Shown here piece after piece: positions 35,058 to 48,442 of a DNA stretch of 64,000 nt. Made by a program: the position numbers and the translations under genes. The DNA comes from Membranipora membranacea (lineage: Eukaryota > Bryozoa > Gymnolaemata > Cheilostomatida > Membraniporidae), in the NCBI GenBank assembly GCA_914767715.1, contig OU612068.1, forward strand, positions 28,520,001 through 28,584,000, written 5' to 3'. Position 1 is the first letter of the stretch. Every line of letters begins with the position of its first letter. The notes under the pieces were generated by a model. That model ran no database searches. It saw nothing but the letters and a program-made list of their open reading frames with translations, and was not told the origin of the DNA.

Positions 35058-38000
35058 ATGGACACGTATGATGTGGTAGTCATTGGTGCAGGTATTATTG
35101 GCTGTGCGGCGGCATATGAACTGAAAAAACAGGGAAAGAAAACTTTACTCGTTGAGCAGGTCTGTAAAAAGAAGCTGTTTAATCCTAACTTGTCACAAAC
35201 CCCAAATTAGATACTGCTGCACTATAATCAACTGTCTGGCTGGCATGAACATGAGCCGGCTTCACACAGACCTAGCGATTCTACCATCTCTAAAATAACA
35301 ACTTCTCTCTCACATTTTTTTTCTTTTCATGCACTAGGTCTTGCTTGACTGCCCTGTTTAATGGGCCCCCTTAAGCGCAGGTGGTTTATGTGGAGTAGTA
35401 CCCTATACCTTTTCCATAATTATAGAGCCAGTGGTCACGTCAGTAGAGCTGTATGGGTAACTGGTCCCATTATTATGGTTAGAAAAACAAAATTTATCAA
35501 AGATTGCTACCTGAACGCTTTTTTTGTATCAATTAAACCAGCAGTACAAGTACAAGACCACCATAAATGTTTTACTACGCTATGTTGTTCTTAATATTTT
35601 AAAGCTTTTCTATATTGTCAAGTTAATCTTGTGTAGTGAAATAATTGACTGACAAACCAAAAATACGCAAAGCCAGCGATATTCCATCCATAAAGAATTT
35701 ATATTGTTTTAGTTTCCACTTCCTCATACACGAGGGAGCTCCTCCGGTGCGACTCGATATCTAAGGATGACTTACTTGGAAGAGTTCCATACAAGGATAA
35801 TGATGGAAGCCTCACCGATGTGGAAATCTCTGGAAAAAGAGACAGGCATGGAGTTATTAAAGTGAGTTCAAATTGAGTTTGAAAGTTTGAAATCAAAATT
35901 TACAATTTTTAAAACCTCTGCTAACAGACGACCTATATTGTTGCGTTGGGAGATGGTGGTTTGTAGACTTACACAAGATTCTGCCCACAAACCTTATTCA
36001 AAGTACAGAGCGAGAGTGTTATCAGCACAGCTCCTTTTAGTTGTGTCACACAAGTTACGTGTCCTGCAAAGTTGTCAGCAAAACAGACAAATAAATGACA
36101 GATGTAGGAGTTAGATGTCATCAAATTCTATTCATCCTCCTGTGAAACGTCACAGTATACCTATCGATAGTTATAATTTGAGAGTTTGAAGGTGATGTAA
36201 AGAGTAGGTGCATTGTGGTAAGTCTAATCTTTGTGTAAAATTCATGAATTTAAATTTCGATTTAATTCTTCTGCGCAGGGAAAGGAACGTATTGTGCTAC
36301 ACCAATGAAGAATTCAGTATGCTCTCAAAATATCATGAGTGCGCTGAAAAGCACAGCCCTGGAAAGTCCAGGATGTTGGACCAGACAGCACTAGTAGAGA
36401 GTTATCCAATCATGTCCTTCGATGATGCTAAATATGTCGGCTGTGTGGACCAATCAGCTGGAGTTCTGTATGCTGACAGATGTCTCCAGGCTTTCCAAGT
36501 ATGTTGCCTGCAACCACAAAAATAATTTAAATGTATGGGGTTTGACGTCGGACAATTTTTAGTTGATAAAACAGCATCTAATTTTAACACTATGTGCCAG
36601 GAGATATAGAATAGGAAAAAGAATAAAAACAATGGACCATGGTCAGAGGCAACAATATTGTTGTACCGGTTTTGATCACCCTATTAATTCTATAGTGGTA
36701 GCAAAACCTAATTTTACTAAACCCGTGCATTTGAGCAGGTCATTGTCAAGCAGAAATGTCAGTGATAGTTTTTATCTTTTAATGCCATCATTTGCATGCT
36801 GTCTGTGCATTGACCATCTGTAAAATCCGTCAAAGGCTATTCGAATACATGATACATCCATTGGCAACTCTGATTATGACAATATTGCCTTCACTTGCAG
36901 CCCGAGACTAACTTTAGGTTTTACAACATGATGCACTATTGTATAGCTGCTTACTGTTTGATCACGATTTATTATTGTAGAAGGCTTATTTGGGCAAGGG
37001 AGGTGAACTGATTGACAACTGCAAAGTGAGGAATATCGTTCCAGGTGAGTAACATACATGAGATACCAAGTTTGATAGCCCAGGCATATATAACAAAAGG
37101 ACTGACTCTGAGGTCTCGTCTTTTCGATCATGACAGTTAATCTGAAATTAATCTATAATGCTATTCTACTTTGTGACAGTAAGTATTTCCAGTAGAAAAC
37201 ACTCATCTCAATTATTGACTTTGTAGCAGTTTGTTGACTGAGTGTTTTGCTATTCTTGTAAGGATGGCAAACCCAAACAATTCTAAATAGTAATTTATAG
37301 CAAGTTATATTTCTTATGTGACTCTCCCATAGAACGAGTTTAGGATTTGCTGTCCCATGCAAGACAGAGAGAAGATAACCACCACGCAGTAAGTGTCATT
37401 ATGCTGGTGTTGATCACAAATTTGACGATTTGATTAGGTAAGGATGTGATAGTAGAGACAGATAAAGGAACCCTCTCCACATCAGCTCTGATACTTACAT
37501 GTGGAGCCTGGACAGGCCAGCTGCTAGAGGGACTGGGTGTGACCTTACCCCTGCAGGTATGTGATGGTAATACTATATTTTGATACTTCTATTGAGTATC
37601 TTTATGACTTGATCCAGCTAGAAGTATTATACTAATGCTACTTTTGTTTATTGAAACCTTTTGTGGTCAGAGCCCAGAAGCGGTATTTTATAAGGTATTA
37701 GGAACAAGGTGTTAACAGCTGCGGTAGCAAGACAGTTCTTGCTAAAGCCAGATTTTTGAAAATAAGACCCAATGGATGACCAAAGTCATACAAAATTGCT
37801 AAACATATAATTAATAAACTAGTGTTACCTGGTGCAACAAAATGAGAATTTTCATCACTGCAAACCAGATTGACTGTTCTTGACTTTATAGGCCAACTGC
37901 TTGATTTGGTATTGTTTCTAATTCATCAGGCGCAAGCTGTACAGGTGCCTTACTGGAAGGCAAAAGATGGGGTCGATCACAGAGACATGCCAATATTCTT

Positions 38001-39426
38001 TAATTTCAGACCAAAAAAACTAATATTTGGGCTTCCAAGCAACGAGTATGATGGTTTAGTGAAGGTATGGTTTGTAGTATATTTCTATAAACAGACTAGT
38101 TAAACCGTTACAAGCCGTCTGAACTATTTGAGTTAAAACTTCTCATGCTTCATAATGCAGTATTAGAAAATGAGCAAGAAATGTAACAACCCATCAAAAC
38201 CTTCAGAATAGTCTTTGCATCATTTACTGTAAAGGTTCCGATGTATGGGGTACCTACCTGTCTTCTTGTAGATAACAATGCATCATGGGATACCATGTGA
38301 CCCAGACAGCAGGGATAGGGTTGATCAAGAAGCAGAAGCTGCGGATTTGAATGAACTTAAAGAATTTGTGGTCAAAAACTTTCCTAACTTAGAACCTGAG
38401 CCAGCCATTAAAGAAAGATGCATGCATACGGTATGATACAAAAAATACTAATTAATATTTTTGAGTTTTCCAAACCCAATTATATTGTTATATGCATAAG
38501 GGTCAAAAATGGAAATAGCATCAACAAACCTATTTGTTTCACCATTCAAAAAGATGAACCTGAAAGACAAAGCAAGGCTGCCCCCCTGTCTATAATGAAT
38601 GATGGTGAAGAATTTATACAATAAAGCGGAGAAGATCACCATTTAGAGCTTATCCTCAGAAATCTAAAGATAAATTCTTCTCGATAATTTGCCGAAGTAG
38701 ATACCTACAGGTACCTACAGTATGATTGTCTATTTTCACTTCATTACAGACCACACCAGACAACACATGTGTTGTAGACAGACATCCCGATTTTGGTAAC
38801 ATTGCTTATGCTACTGGATTTTCAGGTATGAAATGCTCAAACTAAAGTTACATGCAAACCATTTATTAAATGGTGTCACCAATCGCTTACGTAAAATAGA
38901 GTTTTGTAAAAAGACAGCTCCTAATTAATATTATTTGGGTACAAGATTATATGCTCTTGGGGTAGTAGTCCAATTTGCCTCGAACCCATAACTCTTGCAG
39001 CACCAATCCCTTTCACACAAAAAGCAAGCAGGCTAACCATCTATGCCATCATGAATGAAAGGAAAATTGCCAAAAATTCACTTGAAGAGTGGGGAACTTC
39101 ATGCTATGAACAAAACAGAGAAGAGACTGTACCAGCATATTATTTAGTTGTTTCACCATCACCCTGTTTAACGCAGCCTAGTGTATACGTTTGTTACACA
39201 ATTTGACTTTGACCTCGTTTGCGATGCGATAATAACAGTCATGATACTATTGTATTTTTTTATTTATTTCACGAAAACCCTCATTATTTTATTTACTTAT
39301 TTATTATTTGTCATAGGTCATGGATTCAAGCTTGCTCCAGCTATTGGTAAAATGCTGACTGACCTGGTGGAGGGGAAGGAGCCCTTACTGCTAACAGATG
39401 AAATGAGAGCAAAGAGATTTATGTAA
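35058..39426 (+). CDS. PIPOX: Sarcosine/pipecolate oxidase-like flavoenzyme, copy 2
   Basis: Same nine-exon structure: 35058-35159, 35713-35861, 36279-36498, 36981-37044, 37438-37556, 37930-38064, 38272-38430, 38750-38825 and 39317-39426; 377 residues, and exons 2-5, 7 and 8 have exactly the lengths of copy 1. Seen: [67 protein letters not shown] (Lys and His of the active site both present), covalent-flavin Cys in KERCMHT, and [13 protein letters not shown]. The usual SHG after RGSS is SSG here. It ends AKRFM, without a peroxisomal targeting tripeptide. Exon 1 uses a weak donor GTCTGT. AATAAA is at 39761. It should be an active oxidase, possibly cytosolic. Confidence 0.9.
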
Positions 39427-41636
39427 CGTATTTTGTAACGAAAAGGAATAATGATTGAATCCTGCATTATTTGTGTATTTCACTGGTCACAACTGTATTT
39501 CACTGGAGTGTTTTTCTGCTATTTCGTGAGAAGCAAAACTTTAATTTGTATTTTGAATTGCACTCCCTGGCATGCATCAACCTAAGTCATCATTAACTTC
39601 TTTACTGTTCTTGTTCTCTTTGGTATTATACGGTAACAATTAAATTACATAATACTCAGTTTCAATTATATCCATTGACAGGTTATAAACGGAATATCAT
39701 TATATATGTAAGCTATTTTATTTGGTAGACAATAAGATCATCCTAGATAACATAAAAAGAAATAAAAGGCTAGCATGATTGCTCAACACTCTAAACTGGT
39801 CAAATCTCTACCTTGCCATAACTGATGCATCTTTAAATTATTGAGTCATGAGCGGTTTCAAGGTTTTGAATACCATAAAATACTGACCACAGTGAACTTT
39901 CAAATTCCAGACGTCTAGACACATTGCAAAGGCAATCAAATCTTGACAGCTCATCAATGTTATAATTTGACTACTTGGGAGTTGTATCAGTATGAGATGA
40001 GAGATGCTAGCTGAGCTCTTAAGTGATAGGTTGGGATACTTGATTGACGATTCCAGATTTTTAAACAACCTAGGTAAAATTATTGTTTACATCAATCAAG
40101 CGCAATACTGCATTGCTCATTTAAAATGCTACTATACTGGAATTTCTATGCTGCCTTTCACAAAAGTGCACTTACTAAGTCAGAGTAAGTTATCCACATT
40201 ATCTACTTTTATCTATGCTCCTCTGTACACAATGGTTCTTAGTAATTACCGTCAGATAAAAAGGCTTTTACAAATCATTCCATTAACAATTTCAAGTCTG
40301 GAGAAAATTAAATATGGGTTGAATGATATTATAGAGCTGATTACAGTGTATGACCATCATCATCTGGCATCTTGGAATTCAGGCCCAACAGTGGGATGCC
40401 TTGTCTGAATACTTTGGTATCTGTCCTGTGCTGATCGTTATTTCTTGTTTGCAGTTATCCATTTTCTGTACCGGTTTCATTGTGTGAGCTTTGCGGGCTG
40501 TGAACTGTTGAATGTCATTTGACAAAAACTTTCAAAAAATAGACCGACAGGGAGTTCAATCCAATGACATAGCCTGGACAATAACCCTTTTTCTCCAATC
40601 TGAATGGCTGTCCAGGTTTATGGTTGTGTACCCATCAGTATGCCACCAGTGTTCTGTAACCCATGCCACAACAGCCAATTAAAGAAAAGAAACAGGGCGA
40701 TAAGCCAATAGGAAATTATCCGCTACAGAACGAGCTCACTACAAAAGGTTCAATGGTCTATTTGCTGAAAGTTTTTTTCAAACGGTGATGAAAATTACAG
40801 CAAAGCTGATGTCATATTTGACCTTTTATATTGTGATGGCCCATAATGATGTACGAATGAACTACTCTGTGGGAAACTATTTCTTGATTTCTTAACATGG
40901 TGACATCGTGTGACCCTATGGCTATTTTGCGAAAATTGGAACAGTATTGACCAAGGACTATAATAGCAGTGATATGATAATGTTACAGTGGGTATCGGTA
41001 TTGTATTATCGAATAGCTAAACCAGTATTCAAGTGATATTTCATTTTAGCCTGATAGAGGAGAAAACAATTGGTTTCTCATTATGTTGGTTTCATACAAT
41101 CTATATCTTGTATAGTTTGATATTTGGTAATATTAATGCCTATTTAATTGACAGTAAATCATTTATCAATGCCATATTTTGCATTTTGGGACAGTAAACG
41201 TCTTAGTGGTATTTTATATCTTGATATCTAATTTTGTTCAAGGGCACATAAATTGGCGACTCATAGTGTTAATATCATTCAAGTTAGATCCTGTATAATG
41301 GCCTCTCAGTTCAGTGACCAAATTAGACCAAAGATAAGGATTAAACTTGACCTAAATAAGATAAGGGCCAAACTTGACCAAAGATAAAGATAAAAACTCA
41401 CTCTAGGATAAGGTACCTTCAGAAACAATTTAATACTCACACTTTCATCCATTCACAGCTGTTTTTCGATTTTTTTGCTGTCTCCTGGAGTTCTGCCACG
41501 TATTTGCAAGTCATATAAATGCTGTAATAATAATGTGGGTTCAGAGCTTTGTGATTAGAAAGGTTTTGGTTATTGTTGAGTAAAGAGCATTTGTTAACAT
41601 ATTCTCTTTTTTTATTCTAAAACTAAGGAGATCAAC
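39427..41636. other. Spacer between PIPOX copies 2 and 3
   Basis: It contains AATAAA at 39761 for copy 2. An open frame at 40004-40408 (134 codons) has no family features. Near 41315-41400 there are three imperfect repeats of ACTTGACC(A/T)AA(A)GATAA. Nothing else is recognised. Confidence 0.5.
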
Positions 41637-44600
41637 ATGTACGATGTCATAGTAATTGGTGCGGGAATTATGGGATGCGCGACAGCTTACGATCTTGCAA
41701 AACAAAGGAAGAAAACCCTTTTAATTGAACAAGTATAAATCTACAACATACTCATATAAATATACCTGAAAACAGTTTATACCCTCTGTGTATGCTGAGG
41801 TATTTTCGAAAATCTGTCTGTTAAGCCATGGCGCCTTTATACCCTACATTTGCAATACCCCTGCCAATGCAGAGGGAAAAAACTTGTTCTTGATTTCACT
41901 ACTATTATTTTTTTGATGGTCTGACGACTGCACAGTTACTAATGTTTCACTCAACAATCAACTTTTGAGGATTTCTGAGATTTTAGTCAAAAACTTTACC
42001 ACTTTCTATAAATCGAAGTTCAATGGCTTACCAGTTTTTTCATCTTACTTGTAGTTCCCTTTACCTCATACAAGAGGTAGTTCACATGGGGCCACAAGAG
42101 CCACCAGAATCGCTTATAACGAATAATTTAATGCTGATATCATGATTAAAGCTTTTCCCATGTGGGAAACTCTGGAACAAGAATCTTGATTGGAGCTATT
42201 CAAGTAAGTTGTCCACTTTAGGCCAGAACTGGTATTATATTACTACAACTCCTACATGCAATTAGGCAAATATAGCAGAGATGTGCTGCTACCTGACAAA
42301 CCTCATAGAGCTTGTCCCAACCGAGCTATCTCAAGTTATGAATGTGGTTATCACTAATGACAATCTACCATTTGGCATCTGAGATATTACAGCACCAATC
42401 AACAACCGAATGAACTAGATTTATTCCCCATAATTTTTGTTCTTAAGGTAGAGACACCAGTTCGGCAAATATAGACTTTCTATACACCGTTGGAAGGCTA
42501 CCAAGCTACTGATCGTTAATAGCTCATCAAAAAGTGATTGGATGACGTTGCGTCATTTTATCCGAGAAATGAGGCCAAAAAGGCTGTTTTAAGCAAAATG
42601 GATAGCTGAGCTTGATTGATCGCTAGAGGTTATATTTATTCTAAGAGGCATGGTTCATTCTAATTTTTGGTTGAAAATAATATTTGATGAGCCCAAAGTG
42701 GCTGTTTATGTCACGTCATAATGGGTGTGGTTTTTTTTAATTTGATGATATAATGCTAATGCGAAATTTTAAGCAACGATTTGAGGCAGTTCGAACGAAT
42801 AAGATTTAAATTTTTTGCTGTTTTACACTGAATTGCTGTTTAAATGGCACACAACCCAAAATTCAGCAGTTTAACAAATTTATCAAGATCAGCATGGACC
42901 ATCAAAGGTAGATACATTTCGCGTCATTTTTTCATAACGTCAAACATGCTGTCAAAAGGACCGACACTTAGGCCAGACAATTTTTTTTTGAAAATTCTCA
43001 CATACGAAGCCACTTTGATTAAGCATAGTAGAAACAGGAAATACCATCAGAATATGGCACTAAGTATCAGTTCTCCCCAAATTGCCCACCACAGAATGCC
43101 CAAAAACTCCTTAAAAAGCCCCTTAAATTATCTGTTTTGGGCATTACGTGGTGTGCAATTTGGGGAAAACTAATACATTGTGCCATATTCTGTTGGCATT
43201 TCATGTTTGCACTATGCTTAATCAAAGCGGCCTCGTTGTGAGAATTTTCAAAAAAAGTTTGTCTGGTCTAAGTGCTGGAATTTTTGACAGCATGTTTGAC
43301 GTTATGGAAAAATGACCCGAAATGTATCTACCTTTGATGGTCCATGCTGATTGATCTTCATGAATTTGTTAAACTGCTGAAATTTGGGATATGTGTCATT
43401 TAAACAGCAATTCAGTGTAACAATAGCATAAATTTGAGCTCTTATTCATTTGAACTGTCTCAAATTGTTGCTTAAAACTTCGCATTATATCATCAAATTG
43501 AAAAAACCACAAGCGTTATGACGTGACGTAAAAAGCTACTTTGGGCTCATCAAATATTATTTTCAACCAAAAATTAGGATGAACTATGTCTCTAAGAATA
43601 AATATAACCTGTTTTGAAATTTTTAGCAATCAACCAAGCTCAGCCATCCACTTTGCTAAAAACAGCCTTTGGCCAAGTTCTTGATGGATAGAGCTCTTTA
43701 GAAAGGAACTACATCTAATTTTTGATATATGATGCATCTCTTTGTGTACAATGTGATGATCTTTTGATATGTCAAGTTTTTGTCATTTTTAGAACGTGTT
43801 TCTCAAAAATGGTGGTACCATAGTTGACAACTGCAAAGTCAGGAACCTGATTTCAGGTTCGTTCTTGATCAAGTGATTCTTATTAAAAGCCCTGTTTACG
43901 ACAAAACAGAGGGTGGGCTGCCCCTAAAGAGGGACGCAAGTTGCCCGGAGTCCTCGTACTGAGAGTGTGATACATCCTAGTAAACTAGAATGCATCCTAG
44001 AAGTGAGGCCATGGTGGACCTCCTAATCATAAGTGTGCAGCAAGCTGCCAGAAACTGAAACAGGCACTAATCAGCCATTGGCAGTGACACTTTGATCTTA
44101 GCCAATAGGCCGGGCAATATGAACTTCAAACCATCCAGCTAGTGAAATGGCTCTGGAGATGTGAAATGTGTTTTAGTTTGGTTCGACTTTGAATTATTTC
44201 ACCTGCTTCACATTGGTTAAATGTATTTGAAAATCGAAGCACGTCATTCTAGTTTCGAAATTAATCCAATCTGAATCTTGGTTTGAGGTCTACTCCCAAA
44301 AAATTGTAAAGAAAAGTTGTAAGCGTCCTCAATGGCCACTTGGATGTTACGTTAGTAGTAGTTGTAGTTGCTTCCTACAAATAATCAAACAACAAACTTC
44401 GATTCTATTTGTTAGATCATTCAAAGTTCAAGAGACAACATGGCTGGCCAAGGGTCAAAATACAGGTAATATACATCTGATCTGTGAGAATATGTCTCTA
44501 GTGAAGACCATGTATTTCAGCATATCAGGTTTGATGACACCAGTAAAATTTTCAATATTTTCCTTTCAGGGTCAAAATATCCACTGTTCTAAAGAAAATA

Positions 44601-46234
44601 TATGTTTATGATATATACACCAGAATGTGTGTTCATCTCTCCCCGAGTTGTATGATGACCCTAACGGTATTTAGCAGTGACATGATACCATCAACAAACT
44701 CACAGAACTGATTCTGATTTTTTTATCTGCTATCATGAATACTTTTCACTTTAGCCCCAAGCTGTACAGGTATGCTACTGGAAGACAAAGCCAGGTATTG
44801 ATCACAAAACTTTGCCAACCTTCTTTTCTATAAGATTCGACAAACATGTCTACGGTTTACCTACCACTGAATATGATGGCTTAGTAAAGGTATTTATAAA
44901 TATTTCACTTGCTTTCCCAATGCAGCTGATTCCAACCACGATTGCTGTTCAGCCTATTGAATTTTCATGACAACACTTCGAGGGTTAAAATTTATTGAAC
45001 GTGGTAAGGGAGGCCATAACCCTGGAGGCTGCAAAGCAACACAAGGTAGGTTGCAGTAAGCTTCTACTAGAGTATGGGGCTAAACCACCATCTGCCAACT
45101 CGTAGATCCCAACATCATTCAAATATAGTGTTTTTAGGCAACTATTTTTAGCTTTCTAGGGGAGCGAGTACTTCCCTACCACACCTTGGGCTACAGACTG
45201 GTGCTCATATTTTAATGTACATATATTATATCGTTGTGTCTTTTGCATTTCTGATAGAGCAAAAAGAATGTTGTTATCTCTCCAGATCAATTGGAAAGAC
45301 AACTTCTGATTAAGTGCTGAATGTTAACTTTTTTTACCACAATTTGGTTTCGACAAACCAAATGTCTTGACCCACCTCATTATCTGATCACTGATCAATC
45401 CTAAAGATAATCTCGGTTGTAGCTGGATTAACCTGCAAAGGTAATTTTGCTGTTTCAGATCGCGTTACATCATGGAACACCTTGTGATCCTGATCAGAGA
45501 GGTACTGTAAATGCTGAGAGTGAAGCTATAGACCTGCAGAGCTTAAAGGAATTTGTGGCTAAAACTTTTCCATACTTACATCCAGAACCGCGGCAATCAA
45601 AGAGCGATGCATGTACACGGTGAGCTGCTGAATGACAACTGTACTTTTCGTAAAGAGTAATAATATTAAAACAAAATGTACAACTCTGAGTAAATCATTG
45701 TCACATATTTTACTTTATGAACAGGTATTTCTAAACAATGTTGAGATTTTCATACCATCTCAAAAATTTGTGTGTGTTAAGGTTACACCTGATGGCATTT
45801 CTATAGTAGATACACATCCAAGATACAAGAACATAGCATTCCCAGCAGGCTTCTCAGGTGTGTGATCTAAGATATTTTTCTTGCTTATTTTGACTTGCCG
45901 AGATTATCTTTACCCAAGGCTTAGATGCTATAAAGGTATGAGTTCACAATGCTTCAATCTGTCACACTATTTTTCTACTACCAATAGTTTCCAAATAGTC
46001 CTCAAGCACAATTGAGAGAAGGTATTTAAAGAAAAAAATGAACTCCTTTTTTTAGCCTTCTCACACCTTTCCTAACATTGTTACGCGTTGTTGATACCAT
46101 TAAATTAACAGAATCCAGGTGCTGGGTTTAAACAAGGACCTGTCATTGGTTCCATATTGGCTGATTTGGTTCAAGGAAAGCGAAACCCTCTACTAGCTGA
46201 TGAAATGAGAGCGAAGCGCTTTAGTACGACATAG
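41637..46234 (+). pseudogene. PIPOX-like copy 3, disrupted
   Basis: Closest to copy 4. Recognisable exons: 41637-41732, 42055-42203, 43793-43856, 44755-44889, 45459-45619, 45782-45857 and 46119-46234. Exon 3 (220 bases) is missing, and a foldback transposon occupies that place. Exon 5 (119 bases) is missing through a deletion of about 1 kb near 44380-44430. Exon 2 has two in-frame stops, TAA at 42124 and TGA at 42187. Exon 7 is 161 instead of 159 bases because of a 2-base insertion near 45588, shifting the frame. The last codons, equivalent to SKL in copy 4, begin with a stop (TAG at 46232). Splice sites largely survive, so it may still be transcribed, but it cannot make the enzyme. Confidence 0.93.
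42443..43672. mobile_element. Second foldback element copy, right end truncated
   Basis: It shares the whole arm-centre-arm layout with the element at 21418-22775. It starts at TTAA (42443) then GGTAGAGACACCAG, and shares CTACTGATCGTTAATAGC and GGATGACGTTGCGTCATTTT. The right arm stops near 43672 after AAAAACAGCC, lacking the last 110 bases and the right TTAA. It sits between exons 2 and 4 of PIPOX copy 3. Confidence 0.9.
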
Positions 46235-48442
46235 AAGCTGTAGATTGCAGAATCTACAACCGACTAATTATCAATACAAAAGGGGTACAATAGCCAATGT
46301 GTTGGCTCTTAGTTCACTTCACCCAGCCAATAAGAGCCAACACACTGGGTAGGGGTACAGTAGGAATAGGAAAATCATTGCAAAATATTTTGTTGTAATT
46401 TGACTTCTGTATAAATTATGTATACCATATTTATTCATGTTAGTGAACCTTTTTTCTTCTTCTAGCTTTCTGATTTTGTTTATATATGAATTATTATTGC
46501 TGTGCCCTGCTCAGTGTATACTATATTAAAAGCACTTTACATACAAGCTATATTTTTGTGCTGCTTCCAGGCTGCTAGGATGTCCTCAGGTTTTATTGGT
46601 AAATAAATCACACAGTAACTTACCTCAGACTTTCCTCAATAGCCTCAAATATTTAACTGCGTTTATAAATGCGTATTATTCCCTATTTGATCTTTGCAGC
46701 CCTACCAATCTGTCACTTTTTTGGAGTTTCTTTTAGCTTTATATTTTAAAGTATGAGGTTATAATGATTAAAGTGTAAATATTTTCCAGTATGAGTTTAG
46801 GTCGAGTATCTGTTGGATGATACAATTGAATGCGTATGATGATCCCGTATTGTCAGTTAGAGGTATTATAATATTCCTCCTATTATGTGGGAAAGTGTTC
46901 ATATTGAATCATCTCCGCAACTTCCAAACAGTTCAGAACTCCGGATTTTTTATTAAAGTGGTTTTAATCGTAATATGCTACCAGATTGGATCCCATTGTT
47001 AGAGTTTGTCTGTAGTCGTTAATGATACTATCCTCACATCTCAACCTGAAATAGGAGTTGTCAGCTCTCTCCAGCGTTGCAAAAATTAATCGCTTAGTCA
47101 TCTTTCACCTTTAGAATCAAAACCGAATGCCTTCTGACAGTAATGAAAGCACACACCTGATATAAGTTAGAAGACCCAAGCTATGCTAACAAAGACCATG
47201 AACCTTTTTGCAAATTTTGTTCTCTGTTAACAAAACAAATCCTTTTCATTGATGGTAATAAGCTTATAGCTACAGCTATAGCCTCTCACTAACCTCTGCT
47301 GTATTATTGATCGTTGAGTAATGTAAACAGTATATGAGCATATATAATATCGAAAGAACTGTTATATTAGTACATAGAAGAGCTGCTGCAAACTAGCATA
47401 CATGCTGCCTCAGCCCGATCAGTATTGTTACTATCTTGTAAGTGCTCAACAGTCAACTCATGAGGCATGCATTAATGCATAATATTATCTTATATGTCAT
47501 ACAGGGGAATTATTATTAGGGTTAATAACGATTACAGTCCTAGCCCTTTCCACCCTGTGAAACATTTTGATCCTTTATGAATATCAATTGAGTTAACAGT
47601 AGCGAGGGGAGTTGATCGCTGAGATGCTGACATGATTGAGATCCTGCTGTAGATGGACGGTTTTGTTTCTGCGAAGAGCTTTGGCTCCAAAAACGACGTC
47701 TTAATGAATGAGTCTCCCCTGAACATGCTCTGTCATCTATGCTAAGTTGATAGGCTGTTGTGATATGATTTGATTAAGGCTGCACCAATCCCTTACAGCA
47801 GTGCAGCCATCCCATACTATGTGGACCCTCAAATTAAACTCCAGGATATCTGAGTGTACTCGAATAAATTATTATTACATTCATTCCAAAATAGTTTTCA
47901 TTCTCAGTACACATTTCTAACTGTTATTCTGTAAGTCATGTAGGCAATGTTGACATACGCTTTCACAAATGTATGTATACTCTATTTCTGACCTACCACT
48001 AAGGATAAGTTAGTGAGTACATATAGCTCTTACATATCTGATCAAAGTTTGCCCATTGTGTACATGCATTAGTATTCTGCTTAGTCATCTGTTTGATAAC
48101 AAATAACCAAAATCTATATTAAATCCTGATATTGGAGCCACTGGAATGGCATTGTGCTCTAATATATCAACTATGATAACATACTAGGATGAGGTACATC
48201 TAGGAACAAACTTTGTGGTGACATAAACCTCAAACTTTCATCCAGTATCAGCTGGTCTTCAGAGATTTGTGTGACCCTGGAAGATTGCCAACTATCTGCA
48301 CCCAATATCAATCTTATATTAGCGAGGTTGCACTGCTGTAGGGGATCAGAAAGATTTTGGTGTTTGTCGCGTGAGGAGCAGTCACTATTATAGTTTATTT
48401 TTAATAGCATATTAACTGGAAACTAAAGCAAAGCAGATCAAC
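46235..48442. other. Spacer between PIPOX copies 3 and 4
   Basis: It holds a hairpin at 46297-46348. No gene is recognised in the remaining 2 kb; the open frames at 46817-47002 and 48171-48410 are featureless. Confidence 0.5.
46297..46348. repeat. Hairpin, 16-bp arms
   Basis: AATGTGTTGGCTCTTA at 46297-46312 pairs with TAAGAGCCAACACA at 46331 onward. It lies about 60 bases past the end of the PIPOX pseudogene. The core GCCAATGTGTTGGCTC also occurs near 19923. Confidence 0.85.

Noticed and set aside
40004-40408. 134-codon ORF between PIPOX copies 2 and 3
   Set aside because: Composition and lack of motifs suggest a chance frame; no splice partners are visible.
46817-47002. Possible fifth PIPOX fragment downstream of copy 3
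   Set aside because: No FAD-binding, covalent-Cys or other family motif is found in any frame.
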